From: Haliotis asinina
Taxonomy: Eukaryota > Mollusca > Gastropoda > Lepetellida > Haliotidae
NCBI RefSeq assembly: GCF_037392515.1
Contig: NC_090295.1
Span: 21,902,001-21,966,000, forward strand
Length of the DNA: 64,000 nt
Direction of reading: 5' to 3'
Shown: in pieces, positions 44,001 through 54,874 of the stretch
How the letters are laid out: every line of letters begins with the position of its first letter
Position numbering within the stretch: the first letter of the stretch is position 1
Program-made: the position numbers and the translations under genes
The notes under the pieces: generated by a model
The model's input: the letters and a program-made list of their open reading frames with translations, nothing else
What the model was told of the DNA's origin: nothing
The model's database searches: none

Positions 44001-46145
44001 TTGCTGTTCAGAATAATTCCAGAATGCCCTGCGGCTTCAGTTGACTTTGGAAACACGCAATTATCTACCCTGTCCGGAGTATCACGGAGGGATTTGTAAA
44101 CAGAACATTCAAACATTAAAAATTGACATACTTGGAACACAGACATTCTCCTGGTCATCGAACCTTCCTTGAGTGGGGAATGTTGAACATGTGCGTGCCT
44201 CGGCATCAATTTTGTAGGCAGTTCTCTGCGGAAAAAAATCATTTCTAATCAAGATTTATATAAGTCATGTGATCTCATTTAATACATGTATAATCCAGTC
44301 ATTTTGTTCAGTGCTGAAGGTTCCAGCCTCCTTTCACAAATCAAAAAGAGATTGTAAGTTACTAAGGTTAATTTTTATGCAGTGTTAAAGAATTTGAGTT
44401 AAGGTTAACATCAGTAAAGGCGGCTTCGTGAAAGGAGCCTCAGGATGATTGTTCATAGGTGCCTTCACACATTCACATAATGGGAGCAGGGCATAGATCT
44501 TCGGAGGTTAAGATGGTCGTGAGTGAAATATATTAACTTACGACTGTCTTAGCGCTAAGAGAACCTGGAAAACCTAGGCCTAGGACCGTTAATCGCCTCT
44601 TAAAGCAAGCATGGTCTGCTGAAGATCAATTCTAACCAGGATCTTCATGGGTCGTATTTGGCTCGGGTGACAGGTTTGCGTTGAGATGGAGTTCATGACA
44701 TCGTGGAATAATTAAAAAAGGGACAAGGGATTAATGAATATATCTAAAACGTTTTGCAGCGGGAGTCGAGCCGCGAAGTAATGGTACATGAAACTAGTCC
44801 ACTCAGCTAACCTGCAACAGTTAAACATGGAAATACCCTTCGACAACTCTCTCCTACCTTCTTGTAGTCGTAGATTGTTCTCCTGATACCATAGAAATTG
44901 GTTTCGATACGGTCCTCGCCGACTACGTATCTTTTGTTGGGAGAATCCCAGACGAAGTAATACAAGCCCTGAAAGAAAACAAAAAGCAAATAGGAATCTT
45001 TTTGCATTGTCAACTTTGAAAAAATAGTATTTGGGGTTTAAAAAATTGTTCTAGAAAAAATGGAATACAATATGATTTTCAAAACAGCTAAAACGATAAA
45101 GGAAAACTAGTTGTGCCGTAACAAACTGCGGAAAGAAGATTGTTGTGTTGGCCTTTTTAGCAGTAAAAGATCAGTTGAGTCTTTGAAACAGTCACTCATG
45201 AAGTTACAGCTCGAAAGAAATGAAAAGGCTAGATTACACTTATTCTATGTGGCAACAGCTATGAACGATTAGAATAGAATAGAATAGCAGGTACACTAAT
45301 TCTACTTTTGACTAGATGAGTGGGTGAGTTAGTTTGGTTTCACGCCGCACTCAGCAATATTTCATCCGTGTGGCGGCGGTCTGTAAATAATAGAGTCTCG
45401 ACCAGACAATACAGTGATCAACATCATGAGCATCGATCTACGAACTTGGAATAGCATGACATATGTCGACGATTATTATTATGTTTACAGATTAAGATAA
45501 ATTTGCAGCAGAGAGGGTTCTGACGATCCTGGCATTATCATTATAATACGATATAGACAGCACTGTACTTTCAAGTGTAGGGAACTGGTTGAAATCTCAC
45601 AACTGATGAGTGGTTCATTATCGAAGAACAATCATCGAAAAACATGGTTAGCGTCATTTTCAAGATTTTCTTTTTCAAGCTGTTGTTGCAGATTTGTATG
45701 ACGCACATTTGATTTGCAAACTTAACATCGGATGTAAAATGATACAACTCGCTACTAACGTGATGACTCATATATCATGAAGATTAGCGTCCCGGAGCCT
45801 TCAAGAAAGATGCATTCATGGCGGTCCAGTAAGTGAGTTTTCTTAGAATTAATCATGTTTCAGATATCTTAAATAATGTGTGTATCAAACACTAAAACAT
45901 TAGTTCAAAAATCGTTTTTGTTCGATTACGAGAAAACGAGATCGATTCCTTGGTCGCCTGGTCACTGGCACCAGTCTTCGATTATTTCAATGAATCGGAA
46001 CACCTCTAGAACTTACTCTATAAGTGGTTGTTGAGTTGGTGAAGGTGACATCTTGGTTCGCAGAGAATCGCGAGGGAGCACAACACAAGTAGCTGCTGCC
46101 AACTGCGGACAAAGCAGCAAGGACAAGTGATACTTGGAGGATCAT
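41095..46145 (-). CDS. Ependymin-related secreted protein, copy B (recent duplicate)
   Basis: Near-identical duplicate of the gene at 30957-36010, in the right unit of the tandem duplication. Exons in transcript order: 46145-46017, 44968-44858, 44225-44132, 42212-42036, 41186-41095; same lengths and phases, 200 aa. Coding changes seen by eye: one amino-acid replacement at the start of exon 4 (TAK becomes TAQ) and a few synonymous changes, with all splice sites intact. A further difference (CAG to CTG) lies upstream of the ATG. It has its own promoter (TATA and CACGTG), polyadenylation signal and 3' UTR exon, so it should be expressed independently. Signal peptide, six cysteines and glycosylation sites are as in copy A. 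Confidence 0.9.
41766..42030 (+). mobile_element. SINE family A plus second tail, duplicate
   Basis: Copy of 31628-31906, shorter by about 15 bp inside the first SINE (TTTGTGGTGTCTCCC lost). Confidence 0.82.
43350..43592 (+). repeat. 27-bp minisatellite in intron 3 of copy B, nine units
   Basis: Duplicate of 33228-33470 with the same number of units and a single-base change visible (ATGAATT for ATGTATT), showing how recent the duplication is. Confidence 0.92.
44331..44455. mobile_element. MITE-like inverted repeat, duplicate
   Basis: Copy of 34196-34320 carried along by the segmental duplication. Confidence 0.45.
45321..45470 (-). mobile_element. SINE family B, 3' half, duplicate
   Basis: Copy of 35186-35335 in the right duplication unit. 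Confidence 0.82.
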
Positions 46146-46227
46146 TCTGGAAGGTCGTGACTGGAGATCTGCCAGTGCCGAGTTCTCTGCCAAAGTCGTC
46201 CTTACGAACAGAACTGGATGTTTGCCC

Positions 46228-46256
46228 CTTTATATATGCACAGACAGCATCACGTG
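46228..46256 (-). promoter_or_regulatory. Promoter of ependymin-related copy B: TATA box and CACGTG
   Basis: TATAAAG on the minus strand at 46234-46228 and CACGTG at 46251-46256, as in copy A. One base next to the TATA box differs from copy A (TATATATG against TATATGTG on the plus strand). Confidence 0.65.
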
Positions 46257-46978
46257 ACGCGGCTTAGGAGACAGATGACACATTTATGTATTCTGAAAAA
46301 AGAAACCAAACAGAATTTGTGTATAATAATTTAGTTTGTTGAAGATGAAGTAAATTTGATGGTACCGTGATAAATTACTTATGTAAAACTGACTTGACAT
46401 TCATGTCACATAACAAAGGAGCCCACTGTTAAGAGACAAGGAGATGTCTTGAGTAACCTATGTTTTATATGACCGATATCACGGTGGGGAGCGCGGGGCA
46501 TTGTTGATAGTCTAACACTGTAGTATTAACATAAAATGTAAGAAAATAAAATGTTTAAAATGTGTTTTCATTTAGACTTGATCTCGTTACTATATGGCTT
46601 GAATAATGCCGATGTGACGTAAAATGCACTGATATAAATCCAAAGCAAACACTTGTTTCTCATCTCCTATCGACCCTATTTGTCTATCCCATTACACCTT
46701 TTTAAATAATGTTTACTCTCAAATTTCGATTCTTTTCACGGATATTTAGATGCCTCTCCAAATTATTAATTTTGTTTCAAAATGTACAAGGGGTACGGCT
46801 ATAGGGGTCAAATGTTGAAACAGACATTCGATTACAATTTTCCCTTTCTGTTTTGGATTCTGTTCATTGCCCCCTTGTTTATCGCAGGGGACACTGCAAA
46901 TACATTTCAACCATGATCACGTCATAAAAACACATGTCTATCCAGTGGAACATTTCCTATTCCTATGGTTTCGGAGTA

Positions 46979-47117
46979 TGAGTGAGTGAGTATGGTTTTT
47001 ACGCCGTTTTAAAGCACTATTCCCTTACGATCACACCAGAAATGGGCTTCGGACGTTGTACGTATGTAGGGAATCGAACCCGTGTCTTTAAACCAACATG
47101 CTACCCCATCGTCCTTT
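46979..47117 (-). mobile_element. SINE family A upstream of copy B, duplicate
   Basis: Copy of 36844-36982. Confidence 0.8.
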
Positions 47118-47609
47118 CGGTGGCTTGGATATTCGGTCTTAATATCAGTCATTGGCCTGTTTGTTCAAGACTCGACATGGGGTCGTTAAGTAGCTAAATA
47201 TTCAACTGTGTGGTGATAAACAATTGTAACATCCGGTGACATTTTACATGCAACGTTTGGATCTTTAGTTAGCTACATCAGGTATATATGTGTTGCAAGG
47301 AGACAATGGTTAACAGGACTGTGAAATTAAGTCGTTAAGGGGTGTTTTAATCTATATTTTATGAAAGTCTCAAGGTTAAGATTTATATATTGAATAAGTA
47401 TTAGACTGTACATGAATTATTACATGAGAATTAGAGAAACTGTTTTACGATAATATTCATCTGTTATTGTTTCCGCTTGAGCAGATAGATACATTACGTC
47501 TTAGGTCCAAAGACCAATGGCTGAGTAACTCATGCCGAAAGGCATTGCAATACAAATGTTCCAAATATTTGACAAAATATGCGAATAATAGATAGAAGGT
47601 GACGTTGAA

Positions 47610-47905
47610 TATCTGTGACAATATCCGGCATGCTAACACAAATTACACATCTCGATACATCACACATAAAGTATGTGACGTTTCATTTTTGTGACAATAT
47701 CGGGCATAATATCAACCATACGACACCACGATGTAACACACATAAAGTAGGTGACGTTGAACAGACAAACAACACCTCGATGTATCACACATAAAGTAGA
47801 TGGCGTTGAATATCTGTGACAATATCGGGCGTAATATCAGGAAGGTGAAACCTAAATCTCTCACAAATAACTGGGGTGTGACTTTGAATGTCTAGGACAA
47901 TATCG
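47610..47905 (+). repeat. Degenerate direct repeats, right unit
   Basis: Duplicate of 37475-37770. Confidence 0.6.
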
Positions 47906-48894
47906 GGCAAAACAGGACTGCACACACTGTACCCATGTGAAGAATCGAACCCGGACCTTCGGCGTGACGAACGCACGCTTTAACCGCCAGGCTAACCCAC
48001 CGCCCCAGGCAGGAGATACGTGGTTACATCACAAGTGACGTTTGTGAGGGTGAATTAAATAGCGTTCTTCAGTCCGGTTTGACAAAATGGATGCAAATAG
48101 TCAAGACGTGTTGAAATAAATGTTGGTGAATGTATTACGCAAAGAACACAAGGCCGTTCACAAGCAATAGCTCACTTAAGACAAGAGTGGGCACTTATAA
48201 ATTCACTTGTACCAGTTTCGCATCCGGGTGCGAAAACAAATAGTCCCTGTTCCATTCTTTACTTTATAACCTCAATAATAATTTCAAGAAGAGTGATAAA
48301 GTATATCTTGGCCTAAATTTCACGAACCTTGCCAGATATGTATAATAATAATTTTCATCTTCCCTTGATGGTAGCATTGTTGGAGACTCTTAATTCATTT
48401 CCTCTGATCCACCCCGCCCTGTAATAAATTACCTGTTCATTTTGAGGATGAGATATAGCGACAGCAAGATTTCAGATGTCTCAAGAAGCGAATCTGGAAT
48501 ACATTTCACCTCCTAATACATATCGTCACTTGTGGAGCACACGTGGAAATTTTATTGGACAGATTTGAGGACCCAGTTTGAAACCCCGAAATGACTTAAT
48601 AAAGACAAATTTAATACGCCCACAAGTAACATGCTTTAGCGTTTGTTTCGCCGATGTGTGAAAGCCAGTATGTCGAACATAGGGATTAGCGGCAATTTCT
48701 TATAATCCACAATCGTTTTCTTTCATGTACTAAAACAATTCTTTTCGTCATAATTGTTAGCTTGCTTCTGTAACAATAATGCTCAGGCTTAAATGTTCTG
48801 TTAGCATCAAGCAAGACAGAAATTGATTTTACTTCAATTCATTGGCATGGAAAAGATATAATTTTATAATAAAAACTTAATTGTTTCTTGTCAG

Positions 48895-49097
48895 CTGCTT
48901 AACGACGTTATGCCAGTTGTACGGCGGCGGTCAGTAAATAATCAATTAGTCCGGGTGATCAACTCCATGAGCAACTATCTACGCAGTTTGGATAAGATGA
49001 CATGTGTCAACCAAGTCAGCGAGTTTGTGACCACCTGGTCCTCTTAGTCGTGTTATACGAAAAACAAGGAATGCTGTATACCAATTCTACCTGTTTT
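48895..49097 (-). mobile_element. SINE family B, duplicate
   Basis: Copy of 38760-38962. Confidence 0.72.
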
Positions 49098-49192
49098 CGT
49101 TGTTTCATATACATGTGTAGTAGAGCTGTGAAGATGTTGTCTGGATGTTATACCAATTCCATATGAGTCATTATTATGGAAATGCCCATCAA

Positions 49193-49234
49193 TAAATAAA
49201 TAAATAAACAAATAAATAAATAAATAAATAAATT

Positions 49235-49287
<53 letters not shown>

Positions 49288-49300
49288 ATAAAGAAATAAA
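49193..49300 (+). repeat. (TAAA)n(GCAA)n microsatellite, right unit, expanded
   Basis: Same locus in the duplicate; the GCAA run is about twice as long. Confidence 0.85.
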
Positions 49301-49439
49301 TGCATTGGCTACAGCTCTATGTATAGAGAGGAATGTATGTACTTCGAAACTTCACTGCGTCATATCATGACACGTTGTGAGATAACACGTGTTGTTACCA
49401 AGCGTGTTGGCAATAAGGGAGTAAAACTGCATCTGATTA

Positions 49440-50135
49440 CCCCCGAGACGATACTTGTTCTTACTATGTCTGTCGGCATTAAGGAATAAAGTGGAAGTTT
49501 TTAGTTCTGAGGCGATACTTGTTGTTGCCATGCCTGTCAACATTAAGGAATAAAATGGAACTGTTTAGTTCTGAGGCCGATACTTGTTGTTGCCATGCCT
49601 GTCAACATTAAGGAATAAAGTGGAACTGTTTAGTTCTGAGGCCGATACTTGTTGTTGCCATGCCTGTCAACATTAAGGAATAAAATGGAACTGTTTAGTT
49701 CTGAGGCCGATGTTTGTTGTTGCCATGCCTGCCAACATTAAGGAATAAAATGGAACTGTTTAGTTCTGAGGCCGATATTTGTTGTTGCCATGCCTGTCAA
49801 CATTAAGGAATAAAATGGAACTGTTTAGTTCTGAGGCCGATATTTGTTGTTGCCATGCCTGTCAACATTAAGGAATAAAATGGAACTGTTTAGTTCTGAG
49901 GCCGATATTTGTTGTTGCCATGCCTGTCAACATTAAGGAATAAAATGGAACTGTTTAGTTCTGAGGCCGATATTTGTTGTTGCCATGCCTGTCAACATTA
50001 AGGAATAAAATGGAACTGTTTAGTTCTGAGGCCGATCTTTGTTGTTGCCATGCCTGCCAACATTAAGGAATAAAATGGAACTGTTTAGTTCTGAGGCCGA
50101 TATTTGTTGTTGCCATGCCTGCCAACATTAAGGCA
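49440..50135 (+). repeat. 64-65-bp minisatellite, eleven units (right unit)
   Basis: CATTAAGGAATAAAATGGAA starts recur every 65 bp from 49541. The first unit matches the left-hand copy; the rest belong to a new sub-type (CTGAGGCCGATATTTG, CATGCCTGTCAA). Expansion occurred after the segmental duplication. Confidence 0.92.
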
Positions 50136-50949
50136 ATAAACTAACATCTAGCTGACTGATACCAGGTGGGGTAAAATAGTTTGTAAAGCCTTGAGAGGCG
50201 TTACGATTTTTCCAATTCTAAGCTGGTTCCCGGCTCCATTTGCATGTCATCTTGTGGTGTGTATTGAAGGAATTTCGTGGCGTAAAAACCTCACTCACTT
50301 ACCCAGAATGTTATGAAACGAATTGCTGTTACGTAACAAAATGTAATTTAATCGTTGTGCCTTGACCCATAAACTGTGTGTGCGAAGTGTCATCTCTTGG
50401 TTTCAAATGCCCCCATTTACATTTGTTTAATAGACAGAAAACATAGAAATATTTTCCCCGTAGCTTGTGTGTACTAACTTACCTAATATAACAATGTTGA
50501 GTTAAAAATACGAATACAACGATACTTGTCCGACTGTATCATTTGTTGACTTATGCAAGCTTGGAAATTCAAATTAAGATCTGGTTCTGATTTTTGAACC
50601 TATTTTTCCATAAACGGAAGCAGGGAGGCGAATATTTAAAAAAAAAAAACTCGAATGCATCTAATTTTAATTTGATTTAATAAACGTGCATTTAATTTGC
50701 GTTGAAAACCCTGATTCGACAAGAGGGCATATATAATCATCTTACCGCTTAATGTAGATTTACCAATTATTTCATGTGTTTCAAGTAAAAACCCAATATG
50801 CTCACCTTTAACAAGTTCCCTTAAGAACCTGCAAGCTCACAAATATTTGCGCTGACAGACCCAGTCATTGATACGTTCGGCTACATTATCAATAACTCAT
50901 CCACTAACAGACTCACTAACGTAGGCACGAACAAGTTTCAAAACCCGTT

Positions 50950-52570
50950 TACTATCACAAACAAACGAATGAACACTCATCTATACCTTCAGTAACACTC
51001 TCGCCAATACACACGGCAACACACTAACTCACCCCCACGTAGCACGGCAGACTCATTTTCACACTAATACACTTGTACTCACACTCACCAACACACTCAA
51101 CCTGACACTCACCAACACGCTGTCTAAAACATACCATCGCACTAAAAAACTCACTCACCCACACAAACGATCTTATGCTCTCCAATACACACATATCACA
51201 CTAACCAAAACCAAAACGGTCACTCTCACACACACCCTCACATTAACCCTTCACACTAACAAACACATTCATCAGCACTCTAACCAGAATACTGACCCCT
51301 AGACTATCAAAGACACTATCCAAGAGACTCACCCTCTCACTAACCCTCACACATACCTTCACACAAACCGACACACTAACCAACAAACTAACCCTTACAG
51401 TATCCAAGACACTCATCCTATCACTAACCCTCACACATACCATCACCACCAACCAACACACTAACCCTCACAGTAACCAATACACTCACCCTCTCACTAA
51501 CCCTCACATTATCCAAGACACTTACCACCACACTAACCCTCACACTAACCAAGACACTCGCGAGCACACTAACCAACAAATTAACTCTCACACTATCCGA
51601 CACACTCACCCTCTCACTAACCCACGCATTATCCAAGCGACTGGCCAATACACTCGCGAACACACCAACCAGCACAATCGTCAACCCACTCACCCTCAGA
51701 TTAACCAACTCACTCACCAACGCTCTCTCCAAAACACCAACACGTTCTCAAACATACCCTCCAACACCATCTCCAACACGCTCTCAAACCATTCTCCCAC
51801 ACACTGTAAAATAACCCCACTCACCAACACACTCACCAACACACTCTCCAACACTCACCAACACACTCTCCAACACTCACCAACACACTTACCAACAAAC
51901 TCTTTGACAGACTAACCAACACACTGCCCAACACACTCCAAGACACTCACCAACATGTTCTCCAAAACACTCTCCAACACGCCCACCAACACACTCACCA
52001 ACACACTCTCCAAGACGCTCACCAACACACTCTCCAAGACGCTCACCAACACACTAACCAACACAGTCAAAGACACACACCCCATGACACATTCTCCAAA
52101 TCACTCTCTAACACTCTCTCCAACACACCCACAACACACTCAGCAACACATTTTCCTAAACAAAAACCAACACACTCACCAACACATTCACCGAAACACT
52201 CTCCAACACACTCCCCAAAACGCTCACCAATGCTCTCTCCAACACACTCACCAGTACACTGTCCAAACACTCACCAACACACTCAACAATACACTCTCCA
52301 ACAGACTTACCAACACACTCACCAACACGTTCTCCAAAACACTCACCAACACACTCATAAACATAGTCGCCAACACACTCACCAACACTCTCTCCAACAC
52401 TCTCACCAACATACTCGCCAACACTCTCTCCAACACACTCACCAACACACTCACCAACGCTCTCTCCAACACACTCACCAACACGTTCTCCAAAACACTC
52501 TCCAACACTCTCTCCAACACACTCACCAACACTCTCTCCAACACACTCACCAACATACTCGCCAAAACAA
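50950..52570 (+). repeat. G-poor repeat of CACTCACCAACA type, 1.6 kb
   Basis: Irregular 10-12-base units ACACTCACCA / ACACTCTCCA with very few Gs. Frames of up to about 200 codons are open on both strands ([12 protein letters not shown] and reverse [10 protein letters not shown]), but they are low-complexity products of the array. No start context, domain or splice pattern supports a gene. Confidence 0.92.
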
Positions 52571-52840
52571 TACGATGAAACATGAAATTTAAAGCACTAC
52601 GTTTTAAGCCAAACCTTCTTGTGTCGACATTGTCTTTTTCTTCCCATTACAAAACTTTATGAAACGGTTTACATTCACATTACAAAACGTCATGAAAACA
52701 GCCAGCGCAATAGCCGAGGAAATATGTACTTTGTAGATGATACACAGGCCATTTGTAGTCGTGAAAAACCACACACACCGCAACTCAGTATTTATGTTGT
52801 GATTGGTCTTTCTCAGATAAGTAGAGAGTCGTGTACTTTG

Positions 52841-52934
52841 TGAGTCGCATCCGGGATTCGAACCCCAACAGTCCTAGTCAGGCACCTAATCTCCAGCACA
52901 CAAAGGTAGACACTTGTCCCTCTCAACCACCCCG
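52841..52934 (-). mobile_element. tRNA-like sequence, probably another SINE head
   Basis: Minus strand: GGGGTGGTTGAGAGGGACAA with a box A-like start and GGGGTTCGAATCCCGGATGC as box B, 60-70 bp apart. The acceptor arms do not pair well, so it is unlikely to be a working tRNA gene. Confidence 0.5.
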
Positions 52935-53323
52935 TTTCCGCAAAATGGAAGACGAGTCTGACAGACAAGTATATAGCCCGTGCTGGACAATATGAAATGT
53001 GCGTGTGTGTCTGTGTGTGTGGAGAGATTTGCAGTGTAAGAATACACTTGCGTCCGTGGTTTTGTTCTTCATCGCCAAACTCTGCAACATGGTATCTCAG
53101 CTACACGACAACTACTTGTAGTTGTCTGAGTCTGGAGCAGCACATCTGGTGATTGATATTATGAATAACGACCCTTGTCGTCGACTGTTATGGCAACCAC
53201 ATAAAACGTCTGCACTGTTGGTTTACTGATCTCGACTGTCTTTTCTTCCCTGGTTCGAATCCCAGTAGGAATAAATCTAATGTCTTTGGGAACTAAGTTA
53301 CATCCTGTTGTCGGATAACAATT

Positions 53324-53548
53324 TGGAGCGGCCGGGTAGTCCAGTGGTTAAAACGTTCGCTTGTCATGCCGGCTTCGATTCTCTACATGGGTACAATGAG
53401 TGGAGCCCATTTTAGTTTTACGCTGCCTTTTTGCATTATCAGCAATATCACGACAGTGGACACGGGAAATGTGCGTCACACACTTGGTCCCTCTTGGGAA
53501 TCGAACTCGGGTCTTCGAACACTTTAACCACTGAAGTGCCTCCATTCT
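53324..53548. mobile_element. Two SINE family A fragments in opposite orientation
   Basis: A forward head (53324-53412, GGCCGGGTAGTCCAGTGGTT) joins a reverse copy (53413-53548, TTTTACGCTGCCTTTTTGCA to CACTGAAGTGCC). Intergenic, 3' of copy C. Confidence 0.7.
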
Positions 53549-53729
53549 CTTAATGAAGACATGATCAAAAACGACATGGATTATAATATCATGGGCTTGT
53601 TTTGAACCCCCATGTTTGTTTTTTTTATTACGAAGCGTGATTAACAATAGGGGATCGGGGTAAAAGAATTCGGAGTATGCCAACTTGCTGCTCTGACATA
53701 AAAACGTAGAGACGACATGACATACATTT

Positions 53730-53823
53730 CGTCCTCAAGTACCTTTTATTGATCATAACATGAATATCTTGCAAGATGTTGTGTTTTGATGACCTCACAA
53801 GTTCGTTTCCCATCAGCAATGTT
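53730..53823 (-). other. Spliced 3' UTR exon of ependymin-related copy C
   Basis: Minus strand TTTTCAG then AACATTGCTGATGGG at 53823; AATAAA at 53750-53745. The exon body (CTTGCAAGATATTCATG) is clearly homologous to the copy A and B exons, while surrounding sequence is not. Confidence 0.68.
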
Positions 53824-54065
53824 CTGAAAAGAAAATGAGAAAATACAGGTTCTTGTAATTGTGGAGGAACATATTGGTCAAATTTGCTTCAAAATTTCGG
53901 TATATTCAAAAGTAATACTTTAGTGTCTTATGATCAGTCACACGACTCGTTCATTTTCGCATAAATGTGTCTTATTGAATGATGTGGCAGCATAATGTCT
54001 ATACCGGTGTAAATACAGGAACGAAGCGTTACCAGATTATTTTCAGTGTCATGTCACAGAGTGAA

Positions 54066-54560
54066 AGGTTTAGTGTTGAATGTGTCAGTGTGTGTTCCCT
54101 GTTGTGGTATTGTTCAAAAGGCTAGTATTTAATGTTGTGCTATTGTGCAAAAAGTTGGTATTTAATGTTGTGGTATTGTGTAAAGATTTAGTATTTAATG
54201 TTGTGGTATTGTGCAAAAAGTTAGTATTTAATGTTGTGGTATTGTGCAAAAAGTTAGTATTTAATGTTGTGGTATTGTGCAAATATTTAGTATTTAATGT
54301 TGTGGTAGTGTGCAAAGAGTTAGTATTTAATGTTGTGGCATGTGCAAAGAGTTAGTATTAAATGTTGTGGTATTGTGCAAAGAGTTAGTTTCTAATGCTG
54401 TGGTATTGTGCGAGGAATTAGTTCTTAATGTTGTGTTACTGTGCAAAGAATTAGTATTAAATGTTGTGTTACTGTGCAAAAGGTTTGTATATAATGTTGT
54501 GTTACTGTGCAAGGAAATAGCATTTAATGTTGTGGTATTGTGGATGTTATTTGTGTCGTT
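54066..54560 (+). repeat. 33-bp minisatellite in intron 5 of copy C, about fifteen units
   Basis: Unit TTAGTATTTAATGTTGTGGT plus ATTGTGCAAAAAG. The motif resembles TTTAATGTTGTGCCACT in the same intron of copy A. A frame is open on each strand only because 33 is a multiple of three. Confidence 0.9.
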
Positions 54561-54734
54561 GAGACAGAGAGGTTTGAATGTGATATTGAAAGAAAACATT
54601 AGGTTCAAGGAAAGTAATTGGTGCTGTTGAGTGGAATGTTAGTGCAATATCACTACTTGTTGGTTCAAGTGGTTTATTATTTAAAAGTTGGTATTTGATT
54701 GTCAAAGTGGTTTCATTGAGTGAAATGTTAATTG

Positions 54735-54852
54735 GTCATGTTCAGTTGCCCACATGGGAACAGTGTGTGAGGCCAATTTCTGATCTCCGTTGTTATATTG
54801 CTAGAATATTGCTAAAAGAGGTGCAAAGCCATACTCACTCACTCATTCATAC
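54735..54852 (+). mobile_element. SINE family A tail next to copy C exon 5
   Basis: GGCCAATTTCTGATCTCCGT, GCTAGAATATTGCTAAAAG, CATACTCACTCACTC. It ends about 20 bp before the stop codon side of exon 5. Confidence 0.72.
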
Positions 54853-54874
54853 TGATGCACGTACGGAATCACAT

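Larger units (their letters stand above)
39973..50744 (+). repeat. Tandem segmental duplication, right unit
   Basis: Direct copy of 29865-39972. Offsets to the left unit shift in small steps (10138, 10123, 10135) through small indels. It is longer mainly because a 64-65-bp minisatellite has 11 units at 49477-50135 against 3 in the left unit, and because about 100 bp near 40000-40110 is absent from the left unit. A GCAA microsatellite is also longer here. Confidence 0.93.

Noticed and set aside
51955-52578. 207-codon frame reading [12 protein letters not shown], and long reverse frames of [10 protein letters not shown] type
   Set aside because: Product of the ACACTCACCA repeat; no domain, no start context, open on both strands.
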